42,006 nt of DNA from Rhodobiaceae bacterium (GTDB lineage: Bacteria; Pseudomonadota; Alphaproteobacteria; Rhizobiales; JAKPQE01): assembly GCA_028278505.1 (NCBI GenBank), contig JANQEG010000054.1:1-42006 (forward strand), written 5' to 3'. The position numbers were made by a program, and so were the translations under genes. Positions 8,495 through 17,353 of this stretch are shown here, in pieces (positions within the stretch are counted from its first letter, which is position 1; every line of letters begins with the position of its first letter). The notes under the pieces were generated by a model, which was not told the DNA's origin, searched no databases, and saw nothing but the letters and a program-made list of their open reading frames with translations.

Positions 8495-9465
8495 ACACAA
8501 CCGTGGTCGACGCCCAGAATCTCGCCCGCCATTACGAGGTCTCCCGCGGCTCGTTCAAGAAACCGGTGGTGCTGAAGGCGCTCGACGGCGCGAGCTTCAC
8601 GCTCGACATTGGCAAGACGCTCGCCGTCGTCGGCGAATCCGGCTGCGGCAAGTCGACCCTGGCGCGGCTGGTGACGATGATCGAACCGCCGACCGCGGGC
8701 GATCTGGTGATCGACGGCATCGACGTGGTGCGCGCCGGCGCCGACGAGCGCCGCAAGCTGCGCGCCAAGGTGCAGATCGTCTTCCAGAATCCCTACGGCT
8801 CGCTCAATCCACGCCAGAAGATCGGCTCGACCCTGGAGGAGCCGCTGAAGATCAACACCGACATGGCGGCCCCGGCGCGGCGCGCGGCGGCCGCGGCCAT
8901 GCTCGACCAGGTCGGACTTCGGCCGGAACACTATCAGCGCTATCCGCACATGTTCTCCGGCGGCCAGCGCCAGCGGATCGCGATCGCCCGGGCGCTGATG
9001 CTGAACCCGTCGATCCTCGTGCTCGACGAGCCGGTGTCGGCGCTCGACGTGTCGATCCAGGCGCAGGTGCTCAACATCCTCGCCGATCTGCAAGACAAGA
9101 TGCACCTTTCCTATCTGTTCATCAGCCACGATCTGGCGGTGGTCAAACACGTCGCCGACGACATCATGGTGATGTATCTCGGCCGGCCGGTGGAAACCGG
9201 ATCGGCCGCAGCGATCCTGGAAACCCCCAAGCACCCCTATACGAAGGCGCTGCTTTCGGCGACGCCGATCGCCGATCCGGCGCACCGCAAGGAGCGGATC
9301 CGGCTCGAAGGCGAACTGCCCTCGCCGATCGATCCGCCCTCGGGCTGCCCGTTCCACCCGCGCTGCCGCTATGCGGAAACGCGCTGCCGGATCGAGGTTC
9401 CGGCCGAAAGGGCAAGCGGCGAACAGAACGTCGCCTGCCACGGTGTGGAAGAGGGGCGGATTTAG
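8491..9465 (+). CDS. dppF: Dipeptide ABC transporter ATP-binding protein, DppF type
   Basis: 324 residues, the second ATPase of the importer. Walker A is GESGCGKS (48-55), and the Q-loop segment is IVFQNPYGSLNPRQKIG. The signature is FSGGQRQRIAIARAL, Walker B is LVLDEPVSALDVS, and the H-loop lies in FISHDLAVV. The C terminus carries KHPYTKALLSATP and SGCPFHPRCRYAETRC, the cysteine-rich tail of the family. ATG 8491 is chosen because it overlaps the dppD stop (ATGA), the standard translational coupling in these operons; an in-frame ATG at 8404 lies inside dppD. It closes the operon. Confidence 0.95.
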   Translation: MNTTVVDAQNLARHYEVSRGSFKKPVVLKALDGASFTLDIGKTLAVVGESGCGKSTLARLVTMIEPPTAGDLVIDGIDVVRAGADERRKLRAKVQIVFQNPYGSLNPRQKIGSTLEEPLKINTDMAAPARRAAAAAMLDQVGLRPEHYQRYPHMFSGGQRQRIAIARALMLNPSILVLDEPVSALDVSIQAQVLNILADLQDKMHLSYLFISHDLAVVKHVADDIMVMYLGRPVETGSAAAILETPKHPYTKALLSATPIADPAHRKERIRLEGELPSPIDPPSGCPFHPRCRYAETRCRIEVPAERASGEQNVACHGVEEGRI

Positions 9466-9519
9466 GGCTGTTTCCCGAGCGAGCGGCATTTCTCCGGCGG
9501 AACCATCTTGAGTGCGGCA

Positions 9520-9595
9520 AATGTCACCGTCGATGGCATTGCATTGCGTGCCGCACCTGCCCCGGCGAATCGATTTGAGCCCATCAGATGAGCCA
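9520..9595. repeat. Inverted diverged copy of the 1011-1075 repeat
   Basis: ATTTGAGCCCATCAGATGAG (9574-9593) is the exact complement of the core at 1011-1030. Going left, a CCTGCCCCGGCGAATCG block matches the flank of the first copy with scattered mismatches. The pair brackets the cyclase gene and the dpp operon. It looks like a dispersed intergenic repeat and carries no coding sequence. Confidence 0.5.
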
Positions 9596-9659
9596 CAATT
9601 GCCTGCCCTTGGCATAAGTATGCCATTGTCGGACCATCATCGAATGATACACGTTTTAA

Positions 9660-9689
9660 TAGACCAACCTATTGTTATTTGCTTATTAT
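9660..9689 (+). promoter_or_regulatory. Possible promoter of the protease gene
   Basis: The 120 bases before the protease gene are strikingly AT-rich for this window. TAGACC (9660-9665), 18 bases, then TATTAT (9684-9689) fits a sigma-70 promoter loosely. A GGAG ribosome binding sequence lies about eight bases before ATG 9737. Confidence 0.35.
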
Positions 9690-9736
9690 GAATTTCTATT
9701 TCGCAAATCCTGACAAGGACAATTTGGAGCAAGTCT

Positions 9737-11209
9737 ATGCAAAATTTCGTATTTTTGCCTGATCGCTCATCCCCGGATCTCGGGGCAACGGTTCTTGCGC
9801 TTAGTGCCGGTGCCGAGGACGTTGGCGTTCTTGGCGCGGTTTCCCAGGCGGTCTGGGATGAGGCCGGTGAAAAGCCGTCGCTTGTTCGACCAAAAATAAT
9901 CGATTTCGTTCCGGAAAGTGGCGCTGCCCGTGTTGAGTTGGATATAGGGCGAGACGACGTGCCTCCGGAAGTTGTCGGCGGGAAATACTATCCGATCGTC
10001 TACTACGAGCCGGCGATTGCGACGACGAAGATCGGACGGCGTATCGATCGTTTGAACAGCGGTCCGGCTGCAGCCAAATTCTTCACCCTTAAGATCATCG
10101 ACTCGGTAACCGGCGATCCGGTTGCCGGCTCGGTCGTTCAAGTCCGCCCATTGGGAGCGTCGGCCGCCTATAGCGGCGTCAGTGATAGGCTTGGTGTTGT
10201 AAAATTCGGATTTCGCGCGGCCTTCGCTCGGCGAGCCGTAGCATTGGTCGAACCGGGTTTTCTCGGAAATTGGGGATTTCTGAATAGGCGTATCGACTTG
10301 AATTCCGGCGATACGATTGCCGTGGAACCTATCGATCCCACCGTGATACGCGACGGATTGCGCCAACTCATGAATGAAGGGGGTCCGACCGACGGACACG
10401 GTGTCGTCGTCGGTGTTGTTGATACCGGTGTCGGGCCGCACCCTGACCTGCCGAATGCCAGCGGTGATGAAGATACGAGCCTCGGCCATGGCAGTCATGT
10501 TGCCGGCATAATTGCCGGTCGCGGCAATGATGGCTTGGCCGGTATCGCGCCGGGTGCCGAAATCCGAAGTTATCGCGTGTTCGAAGATTCGGCGACCGGC
10601 GTTGCCGCCAATTTCGATATTCACAAGGCGATCGAAAGAGCGGTCAGCGACGGTTGCCATTTGGTCAATTTGAGCCTCAAGATCGAGAATCTATTCACTG
10701 AAATCGTCGTCGGTCGTGCCGTGGAAGACGCAACCGATGCGGGCGCGCTCGTAGTCGCTGCGGCAGGCAATGACTTCCGCAAACGTGTCGCCTTTCCCGC
10801 ACGCCACGCAGATGCAATTTCGGTTTCCGCGTGCGGCTATGAATCGGGCCTTCCTGAAACCGCCTATGACCGTTGGACCTTGTCGAAAGATCGGGGTTCA
10901 CCGGACGATATGGTCTTTTTTGCCAATTTCTCAAACGAAGGCATTGATGGTACGCACGTCGATATCGTCGCGCCCGGCGCCGGTGTCGTTTCGACCGTTC
11001 CTGGTGATCAATACGCTCCGATGAGCGGAACATCTATGGCCTGCCCCGCAGCCGTCGGCGCGATCGCGCGGATCCTGGGAGCGAATCCCGAAATCCTGCA
11101 AATGGATGCAAATCGCCAAAGGCGTGATGCGATGTGGGCAATGGCGCAGACCGCGATCGGATCGCTGGGACTTGGGCAGACGCGCGAAGGCCGCGGCATG
11201 ATAGGATAG
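9737..11209 (+). CDS. Subtilisin-like serine protease (peptidase family S8) without signal peptide
   Basis: 490 residues. The catalytic triad is visible: D229 in VVGVVDTGVG, H251 in LGHGSHVAGIIAG and S433 in SGTSMACPAA; the oxyanion asparagine is in VVAAAGND. The first 215 residues are not a classical I9 propeptide. Residues about 112-165 (FTLKIIDSVTGDPVAGSVVQ, then GVSDRLGVVKFGF) resemble a carboxypeptidase-regulatory-like beta sandwich. There is no signal peptide or membrane helix, so the enzyme is probably cytoplasmic. GC is clearly below that of the neighbouring dpp and copA genes, suggesting transfer. The 81-residue gene at 11316 follows in the same direction and may encode an inhibitor or intramolecular-chaperone-like partner. 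Its substrate is unknown. Confidence 0.9.
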   Translation: MQNFVFLPDRSSPDLGATVLALSAGAEDVGVLGAVSQAVWDEAGEKPSLVRPKIIDFVPESGAARVELDIGRDDVPPEVVGGKYYPIVYYEPAIATTKIGRRIDRLNSGPAAAKFFTLKIIDSVTGDPVAGSVVQVRPLGASAAYSGVSDRLGVVKFGFRAAFARRAVALVEPGFLGNWGFLNRRIDLNSGDTIAVEPIDPTVIRDGLRQLMNEGGPTDGHGVVVGVVDTGVGPHPDLPNASGDEDTSLGHGSHVAGIIAGRGNDGLAGIAPGAEIRSYRVFEDSATGVAANFDIHKAIERAVSDGCHLVNLSLKIENLFTEIVVGRAVEDATDAGALVVAAAGNDFRKRVAFPARHADAISVSACGYESGLPETAYDRWTLSKDRGSPDDMVFFANFSNEGIDGTHVDIVAPGAGVVSTVPGDQYAPMSGTSMACPAAVGAIARILGANPEILQMDANRQRRDAMWAMAQTAIGSLGLGQTREGRGMIG

Positions 11210-11315
11210 GATTACACGCGGATTCCACCGGTTCGGTCCGAGGCCGATCACTCTTGGCATGAAGTTGAAGAAAGCGCATGCAGTGCCTATATGCGCTCGA
11301 AAAGCAGGTGCGAAT

Positions 11316-11561
11316 ATGGACAAGCTTGTCGTCGTACTTCCCAAGGATGAACAAAATTCGGAGCAGATCACGCGTGACATTGCCGAATTGGGCCATGTCT
11401 CGGTCACAGCCAGCTCGGAATCCTTCATTGACGTGGAAGTTGAGAGCGAAGGGGCCAAGGAAATTCGCGATTTTGCCAGATTGCGCGGATTGACGGTTGT
11501 CGATGCACCCAAGCCGGAACTCATGGAACCGATCTCGCCTTGGAAGACATTCGAAGACTAG
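11316..11561 (+). CDS. Small protein downstream of the S8 protease, possible I9-like inhibitor
   Basis: 81 residues, unrecognised by name. The predicted order is strand (KLVVVLPKD), helix (EQITRDIAELG), strand pair (HVSVTASSESFIDVEVE), helix (AKEIRDFARLRG), strand (LTVVDAP). That beta-alpha-beta-beta-alpha-beta order is the one found in subtilisin propeptides and in stand-alone I9 inhibitors such as yeast Pbi2. ATG 11316 is preferred to ATG 11259, as AGGT lies seven bases before it and the upstream codons add nothing conserved. The gap from the protease stop is 106 bases. An inhibitor or folding-helper role is an inference from fold pattern and position; GC matches the protease, not the flanks. 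Confidence 0.65.
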   Translation: MDKLVVVLPKDEQNSEQITRDIAELGHVSVTASSESFIDVEVESEGAKEIRDFARLRGLTVVDAPKPELMEPISPWKTFED

Positions 11562-11696
11562 GCGCGGCCTAAATCCCGAAAGGATCGAATCCGCGGTGGT
11601 TCGAGCCGATGGGTGCTCCTTGGTTTGGATTCCCGGACAAAGGCGTCTGGCAGAGCACCGTAGCGGCACGTGCGCTGAGTCCGAAACAGCTACGGC

Positions 11697-11727
11697 TTGA
11701 CCTTCCCCTCTCCGGAACCTCTATCTG
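11697..11727 (+). promoter_or_regulatory. CueR/HmrR-like MerR-family promoter-operator for copA
   Basis: TTGACC (11697-11702) is followed by a 19-base spacer and TATCTG (11722-11727), or an 18-base spacer and CTATCT. Inside the spacer, ACCTTCC and GGAACCT form an imperfect dyad. An over-long spacer with a CCTTCC/GGAA dyad is the hallmark of promoters activated by copper-sensing MerR proteins (CueR, HmrR). No cueR gene is present in the window. The copA start follows 22 bases later with a GGAG ribosome site. Confidence 0.65.
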
Positions 11728-11749
11728 AAGAGCAAATCGGAGACGTTCT

Positions 11750-14014
11750 ATGGCCATTGAGATGACGAGCGTCGAGACGGAGAACGCAGGGCGCCGAGAC
11801 AGACAGATTGAGCACTCGAAAGAACCGGCCAGCCTCGACATTACCGGCATGACCTGCGCGGCGTGTTCGACGCGCCTGGAAAAGGTGCTCGCCCGGGTTC
11901 CGGGCGTCACCGGGGCGGAAGTCAATCTGGCGCTCGAACGGGCGACGATTTCCGGCAATGCCGCGCCCGAGGCGCTGATCGCCGCGGTCGAAAAGGCCGG
12001 TTTCGGCGGCACGCTCAGGGAAGACGCGGCCGAGGCGCGGCGCCGGGGCGAGGATGCGGCGGAAGCGCGCCGTGCCGCCGAGGCACGGCGCACGCTCACT
12101 CTGCTCGTCTTTGCCGCCATCCTCACCACACCGCTGCTCATGCCGATGCTGGCGATGCCGTTCGCAATTTCGCTGCACTGGCCGCCGCTCATCGAGGTCC
12201 TGCTGGCAACACCGGTGCAGATCCTGGTCGGCCAGCGCTTCTATCGCGGCGCTTATGCGGCGCTCCGCGGCGGTTCGGCCAATATGGACGTGCTCGTCGC
12301 GCTCGGCACGTCTGCCGCCTATTTCTACAGCCTTGCGCTGTTCCTCTCCCTGGGCGAGGCGGCGGCGGGACATCTCTATTTCGAGGCCTCGGCGGCGATC
12401 CTGACGCTGATCCTGCTCGGCAAATACATGGAGGCCCGCGCCAAGCGCGGCACCAGCGCGGCGATCCGGGCGCTGATGAAGCTGCGGCCGGAAACCGCGA
12501 CCCGGCTCAGCGATCACGGCAGCGAGACGGTGCCGGTCGACCGGCTCGTCCATGGCGAGCGCGTACTCGTCCGCCCCGGCGAGCGGGTGCCCGTCGACGG
12601 CGTCATCGCCAAGGGCGCGTCGGAGATCGATGAATCGCTGGTCACGGGCGAGAGCCTGCCGGTGACGAAGGCGGCAGGCGATGCGGTGACCGCGGGCACG
12701 ATCAACGGCACCGGCGCGCTCGAAATCGAGGTCACGGCGCTCGGCGAGGAGACCGTGCTTGCCCGTATCATCCGGCTGGTTGAGGCGGCGCAGATCGGCA
12801 AGGCGCCGATCCAGAGGCTCGTCGACCGGGTGGCCGGCATCTTCGTGCCGGTCGTCATCGTCATTGCGATCGTCACCTTCGGCGGCTGGCTCGCCAGTGT
12901 CGGCAGCTTCGAGGCGGCACTGATCGCCGCCGTCTCGGTGCTGGTGATTGCCTGTCCGTGCGCGCTTGGCCTCGCGACCCCGACCGCACTCGTCGCCGGC
13001 ACGGGGGCCGCGGCGCGCGCCGGCATCCTGATCCGCGACATCGACGCGCTCGAACGCGCCGGCAGGATCGATCTGGTGCTGTTCGACAAGACCGGGACGC
13101 TGACCGAAGGGCGTCCGGAGGTGACCGACATTTATGCGCCGGGCATGGACGAGGCGAGCCTGCTCACGCTCGTCGCCTCGGTGCAGGGTTTTAGCGAACA
13201 TCCGCTCGCCAGGGCGATGGTGCGGAAGGCCGAAGCCGCCGGAGTTGAGCCGGTCCCGGTCACCGGGTTCCGCAATTTTCCCGGGCGCGGTGTCGTTGCC
13301 ACTGTCGACGGGGCGGCGGTCGCGATCGGCAATGGCGAACTGATGGCCGATAACGATATCGATATCGACGCCGTCTCAGACGAAAAGGCGCGGCTGGAGG
13401 CGGCGGCGAAGACGGTCGCGATCGTCGCCCAGGACGGCCGCGCGGTCGGGCTGATCGCGCTCGCCGATCCGCTGCGCGCGGCAAGCCGGAAGGCGGTTGC
13501 CACGCTCAAGGCGCGCGGCATTGCGACCGGCATGCTGACCGGCGATGCCGCCGATGTGGCGCGCGCCATCGCCGATGCGGTCGGCCTCGAACACTGGCGC
13601 GGGCCGGTCAAGCCGGAGGAAAAGAGCGCCGCCATCGAGGCCTGGCGCCAAGACGGCCATGTAGTGGCGATGGTCGGCGACGGCGTCAACGACGCACCGG
13701 CGCTCGCCGCTGCCGATGTCGGCATGGCCATGGGCTCGGGCGCCGATGTGGCGATGGAGACGGCGGCGGTGACGCTGATGCGCGCCGATCCGCGGCTGGT
13801 GCCGGCGGCGCTTTCGATCTCGAAGGCGACACGGCGCAAGATCCGCCAGAACCTTTTCTGGGCCTTCATCTACAATCTGATCGGCATTCCGCTCGCCGCG
13901 GCCGGCTTCCTGTCGCCGGCGATTGCCGGGGCGGCGATGGCGGCAAGCTCGGTCTCGGTCGTCTCCAACGCCGCGCTGCTGCGCGGCTGGCGGCCGGATT
14001 TCAACAAGGGGTGA
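11750..14014 (+). CDS. copA: Copper-exporting P1B-type ATPase
   Basis: 754 residues. One N-terminal heavy-metal-associated domain carries the copper-binding GMTCAAC (C36, C39). Paired N-terminal helices, a CPC motif (C402-P-C404) in the membrane, the TGES actuator motif, phosphorylated D446 in DKTGTLTEG, an SEHPLA nucleotide-domain motif and the GDGVNDAPAL hinge follow. The YN (AFIYNLIGIPLAA) and MAASSVSVV segments in the last two helices define Cu(I) specificity in this class. It pumps Cu(I) from the cytoplasm across the inner membrane. A GGAG lies seven bases before ATG 11750. The promoter upstream suggests copper induction. The residues before the metal-binding domain (about 30) are variable. 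Confidence 0.95.
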   Translation: MAIEMTSVETENAGRRDRQIEHSKEPASLDITGMTCAACSTRLEKVLARVPGVTGAEVNLALERATISGNAAPEALIAAVEKAGFGGTLREDAAEARRRGEDAAEARRAAEARRTLTLLVFAAILTTPLLMPMLAMPFAISLHWPPLIEVLLATPVQILVGQRFYRGAYAALRGGSANMDVLVALGTSAAYFYSLALFLSLGEAAAGHLYFEASAAILTLILLGKYMEARAKRGTSAAIRALMKLRPETATRLSDHGSETVPVDRLVHGERVLVRPGERVPVDGVIAKGASEIDESLVTGESLPVTKAAGDAVTAGTINGTGALEIEVTALGEETVLARIIRLVEAAQIGKAPIQRLVDRVAGIFVPVVIVIAIVTFGGWLASVGSFEAALIAAVSVLVIACPCALGLATPTALVAGTGAAARAGILIRDIDALERAGRIDLVLFDKTGTLTEGRPEVTDIYAPGMDEASLLTLVASVQGFSEHPLARAMVRKAEAAGVEPVPVTGFRNFPGRGVVATVDGAAVAIGNGELMADNDIDIDAVSDEKARLEAAAKTVAIVAQDGRAVGLIALADPLRAASRKAVATLKARGIATGMLTGDAADVARAIADAVGLEHWRGPVKPEEKSAAIEAWRQDGHVVAMVGDGVNDAPALAAADVGMAMGSGADVAMETAAVTLMRADPRLVPAALSISKATRRKIRQNLFWAFIYNLIGIPLAAAGFLSPAIAGAAMAASSVSVVSNAALLRGWRPDFNKG

Positions 14015-14039
14015 GTCTGGTGCTGCCGGGCTCTGAAAA

Positions 14040-14155
14040 GTCCGTTCCCGCTACCCCCCTCCCTGTCCGTCCCCCACAAGGGGGGAGGGAACGAAAGCGG
14101 CAATCTCGGATTTCTCCCCTCCCCTTCAAGGTGCGGGGTTGGGGGTAACCATACA
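14040..14155. repeat. G/C-rich palindromic intergenic repeat
   Basis: CCCCC-ACAA-GGGGG (about 14071-14085) and a second CTCCCCTCCCCTTCAAGG block form short hairpins between the convergent copA and methyltransferase genes. The composition resembles the block at 97-235. It could also serve as a bidirectional transcription end, but there is no U-run on the copA side. Confidence 0.4.
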
Positions 14156-14167
14156 ATACGTCCACGA

Positions 14168-14755
14168 TTACTTTTTCTTCACCGGCCGTGTCTCGGCCCA
14201 GTCATGTTTTGCTCCGACCGCGCAAATCCGCTGGACGATCCTGCGGCCGCTTCCGGCAACGGTCTCGCCCTGTTCGAAGGCGATGACCGTAAGCGTCGGC
14301 GCGAACGCTTCGATCAACTCGTTCGGACGAAGCAAAAAGTCCGGATTGGACGGCCGGCCAAAGCGCTCATGGCCGCGGGCAAAGGTCTCGTAGATCAGCA
14401 CGCCGTCGGCGGCGAGCGCCTTGGCAATGTCGGCGAATAGCGGCCGATAGAGATAGTTCGTCACGATGATGCCGGCGAAGGTTTCGCCGGCGACCGGCAG
14501 CGGCGCGCCGTCTTCGAGGTCGGCGGCAATCAGCCGGACGTCGGCGGCGCCGGCCAGGTCGGCGACGCCATCAAGGTTGCGGTCGATGCCGACGACCGGA
14601 TGGCCGCGGTCGCGGGCAAGCCGCAGATGGCGGCCGCCGCCGCAGGCGATGTCGAGCACGGTGCCGCCCGTCGTCACGCCATCGATAAAGCGGACGACCC
14701 AATCGGAAGGCTCGCCCGTTGCGGGCCCGGATTGCGTCGGTGATTCCGAGGTCAT
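14168..14755 (-). CDS. Class I SAM-dependent methyltransferase
   Basis: 195 residues with a Rossmann-fold methyltransferase core. Motif I is VLDIACGGGRHLRLA (about 34-48), followed by the acidic end of strand two (VVGIDRN), the motif DVRLIAADLEDG and the strand-four region FAGIIVTNYLYRPLF. The arrangement resembles TehB-like and other small-molecule methylases found in Hyphomicrobiales. The C-terminal half (GHERFGRPSNPDFLLRPNEL) is characteristic of this alphaproteobacterial group. The substrate cannot be told. It lies nine bases downstream of ybbP on the same strand, so it may be transcribed with the ybbA-ybbP pair. Confidence 0.85.
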   Translation of the reverse strand: MTSESPTQSGPATGEPSDWVVRFIDGVTTGGTVLDIACGGGRHLRLARDRGHPVVGIDRNLDGVADLAGAADVRLIAADLEDGAPLPVAGETFAGIIVTNYLYRPLFADIAKALAADGVLIYETFARGHERFGRPSNPDFLLRPNELIEAFAPTLTVIAFEQGETVAGSGRRIVQRICAVGAKHDWAETRPVKKK

Positions 14756-14764
14756 AGCCGGTCT

Positions 14765-17335
14765 CTAGAGATTGCGCAGGACGCTCGCCGGCTTGTGGCC
14801 GAGCACCCGCCAGGTGCCGATCAGGCCGAAACCGATGGTCAGCGCCAGGGCGATCAGCGCCGAGCCGAAAGCGGTCGCCGGCAGGAAGACATAGTCCGCC
14901 CCCATCACCCCCTCCAGGATGACCCAGGCGGCGAGCGCCCCGGCGATGACGCCGAACACCGCCGTGACGGCGCCGAGGATCAGATATTCAAGCCCGAAGG
15001 CGGCGAGCAGGCGGCGGCGCGTGGCGCCGAGCGTCTTCAGCACGACCGCATCGTGGATGCGGCCGGAATGGCCGGCGGCGAGCGCCCCGGCGAGCACCAG
15101 CACCGAGGCGATCAGAGTGACGCTGGAGGCGGAGCGCACCGCCCAGGCGAGCTGGCCGACGACGGCGTTGACCGCATCGAGCGCCTCCTTGACGCGCACC
15201 GCGGTCACCGTCGGGAACTGAAGCCCGACCTCGCGCAGGAGCGTCAATTCGGTCTCGGTGGCGCCGCCGTCGGGGAAGGTCGCGGTCGCCAGATGGCTGT
15301 GCGGCGCACCGGCAAAGGTGTTCGGCGAGAACACCATGACGAAGTTGATCGACAGCGATTCCCATTTCACGGCACGCAGATTGGCGACGGTGACGGCGAT
15401 CTCGCGGCCGAGCACGTTGACGACGACCTCGTCGCCGATGTCGAGCCCGAGCAGGCCGGCCAGCTCGCCCTCGAACGAGACCAGCGGCGGGCCTTCATAG
15501 TCGGCCGGCCACCATTCGCCGGCGGTGATCGCGGAATTTTCCGGCGGCGATTCGGCATAGGTGATGCCGCGGTCGCCGTTCAGCACCCAGGCGGCCTGGG
15601 GCGGCGCCTCGATCGCCTCGGCCGGCACGCCGGCGAGCGAGACGATGCGGCCGCGCAGCATCGGCACGTTCTCGATCGCAGCCTCCGGCGCTTCTCTTTC
15701 GAGGAAGGCAAGGAAGTCGGTGCGCTCGGTGTTCTGGATGTCGAGGAAGAAGAAGCTCGGCGCCTCGGCCGGCATGCCGGTGGTCAGCGCCCGCCGCAGA
15801 TTGCCGTCGATCTGGGCCAGCGTGACGAGAAGGGCAAGGCCGAGGCCGAGCGACAGCACCACGGTCGGCGTCAACGCGCCGGGACGGTGGATGTTGGAGA
15901 TCGCCAGCCGCAATTCGGTCGTGCGGGCGTTCTTGATGCGCCGCGCCGCCGCCATGATGGCGATGCCGACCACCCGCAGAAGCAGGAAGGCGCCGGCGGC
16001 GGCGACCACATAGATGACGGCGATGCGCTTGTCGTCGGAAAGCCAGATCGCCAGCGCTGCGAGGGTCACGGCGGCGCCGATGCCGGCGGCCATGTGGTCG
16101 AGGCGCGGGCGCCGCGCCTCGGGCGCGATGCGGTCGCGAAAGAGCGCCGAGACGGGAATGTCGCGGGCCCGGCCGAGCGGCCAGATGGCGAACGCGATCG
16201 CGGTCAGGAAGCCGTAGGCGACCGCGAGCGCGAGCTCCTGCGGATAGAGCCCGACCGCAAGCGGCAGCGGCAGCATGTCGCTCAACGCTGCAGCCGCGAG
16301 CACCGGCAGCAGCGCGCCGAGCGCCAGGCCGGCGAATATGCCGATAGCGGCAAGCAGCAGGATCTGCAGGAGATAGACGTTCATCACCGTGTCGCCGGAG
16401 GCGCCGACGCATTTCAGCGTCGCGATCACCTCGCGCTTGCCGTCGATGAAGCTGCGCACCGCATTGGCGACGCCGACGCCGCCGATGATCAGCGCGGTCA
16501 GCCCGACCAGGGTCAGGAACTGGGCGAAGCGGTCGATGTTGCGCCGCAGGCCCGGCGAAGCATTGGCGCGGGAGCGGATCTCCCAGCCGGCCTTGGGGAA
16601 GCGCTCAGCGGCGGCCGCCGAAAGCGCGGCGATCGCCGCGTCGCTGTCCTGATCGAGCTTGACCCGGTAATGCCAGTGCACCAGGCTGCCCGGCCGGATC
16701 AGCTCGGTGTCGCGCAGCGCCGCCGCGCGCATCATCACCCGCGGCCCGAAACCTACGCCGCCGACCAGCCGGTCGGGCTCGCTCGTAATCGTGTCGCCGA
16801 TGCGGAAACGTCTTGTCCCCAGTTCGATCTCGTCGCCGATCGCAAGGTCGAGGCGGACCAGCAGCGCCGGGTCGACGACGACGGCGGAGCCGTCGGCGAT
16901 GACCGTCTGCAGCGCCCGGCCGCTCTCAAGCCGCAATTCGCCGAAGAGCGGGTATCTGTCGTCGACGGCCTTGATCTCGACCAGCGTCTGGTCGGCGCCG
17001 TCGGCGCGCCGCCCCATGGCGCGGGTTGCGGCGATCATCGAGACGCGGCCCTGCTCGTCGAGGAAGGCGCGCTCCTCGGCGCCGGCCTCGCGGTGGATGA
17101 GGTCGAAGGCGATGTCGCCGCCGAGCAGCGTCCGGCCTTCGCCGGCAACGCCCTCGGTGAGCGCGCGGGCGAACGAATTGACGCCGGCGATGGCGGCGAC
17201 GCCGAGCATGATGCAGGCGAGAAAGACGTAGAAACCGCGCAATCCCCCGCGCAGTTCGCGGATGGCGAAGCGCAGCGGGATCGGCAGGCCCGCCGTCCGG
17301 CCGGAGGAGGGAAGGTTCTCAGCGTTCACGGACAT
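14765..17335 (-). CDS. ybbP: FtsX-like ABC transporter permease, YbbP type
   Basis: 856 residues with two FtsX permease blocks. The first helix is in GFYVFLACIMLGVAAIAGVN. A large periplasmic domain of about 200 residues follows, then helices near 280-440. A second periplasmic domain begins after the LRLAISNIHRPGALTPTVVL helix, and the last helix group is near 735-845. This is the YbbP architecture, part of the MacB/LolCE superfamily of exporters that use mechanical energy across the membrane. The ATPase YbbA is encoded 18 bases upstream, and tesA lies divergently beyond it, the same cluster as in Escherichia coli. The substrate is unknown; lipid-linked roles are often suggested. Confidence 0.9.
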   Translation of the reverse strand: MSVNAENLPSSGRTAGLPIPLRFAIRELRGGLRGFYVFLACIMLGVAAIAGVNSFARALTEGVAGEGRTLLGGDIAFDLIHREAGAEERAFLDEQGRVSMIAATRAMGRRADGADQTLVEIKAVDDRYPLFGELRLESGRALQTVIADGSAVVVDPALLVRLDLAIGDEIELGTRRFRIGDTITSEPDRLVGGVGFGPRVMMRAAALRDTELIRPGSLVHWHYRVKLDQDSDAAIAALSAAAAERFPKAGWEIRSRANASPGLRRNIDRFAQFLTLVGLTALIIGGVGVANAVRSFIDGKREVIATLKCVGASGDTVMNVYLLQILLLAAIGIFAGLALGALLPVLAAAALSDMLPLPLAVGLYPQELALAVAYGFLTAIAFAIWPLGRARDIPVSALFRDRIAPEARRPRLDHMAAGIGAAVTLAALAIWLSDDKRIAVIYVVAAAGAFLLLRVVGIAIMAAARRIKNARTTELRLAISNIHRPGALTPTVVLSLGLGLALLVTLAQIDGNLRRALTTGMPAEAPSFFFLDIQNTERTDFLAFLEREAPEAAIENVPMLRGRIVSLAGVPAEAIEAPPQAAWVLNGDRGITYAESPPENSAITAGEWWPADYEGPPLVSFEGELAGLLGLDIGDEVVVNVLGREIAVTVANLRAVKWESLSINFVMVFSPNTFAGAPHSHLATATFPDGGATETELTLLREVGLQFPTVTAVRVKEALDAVNAVVGQLAWAVRSASSVTLIASVLVLAGALAAGHSGRIHDAVVLKTLGATRRRLLAAFGLEYLILGAVTAVFGVIAGALAAWVILEGVMGADYVFLPATAFGSALIALALTIGFGLIGTWRVLGHKPASVLRNL

Positions 17336-17353
17336 GGGTGGCCTTTTCCGGGC

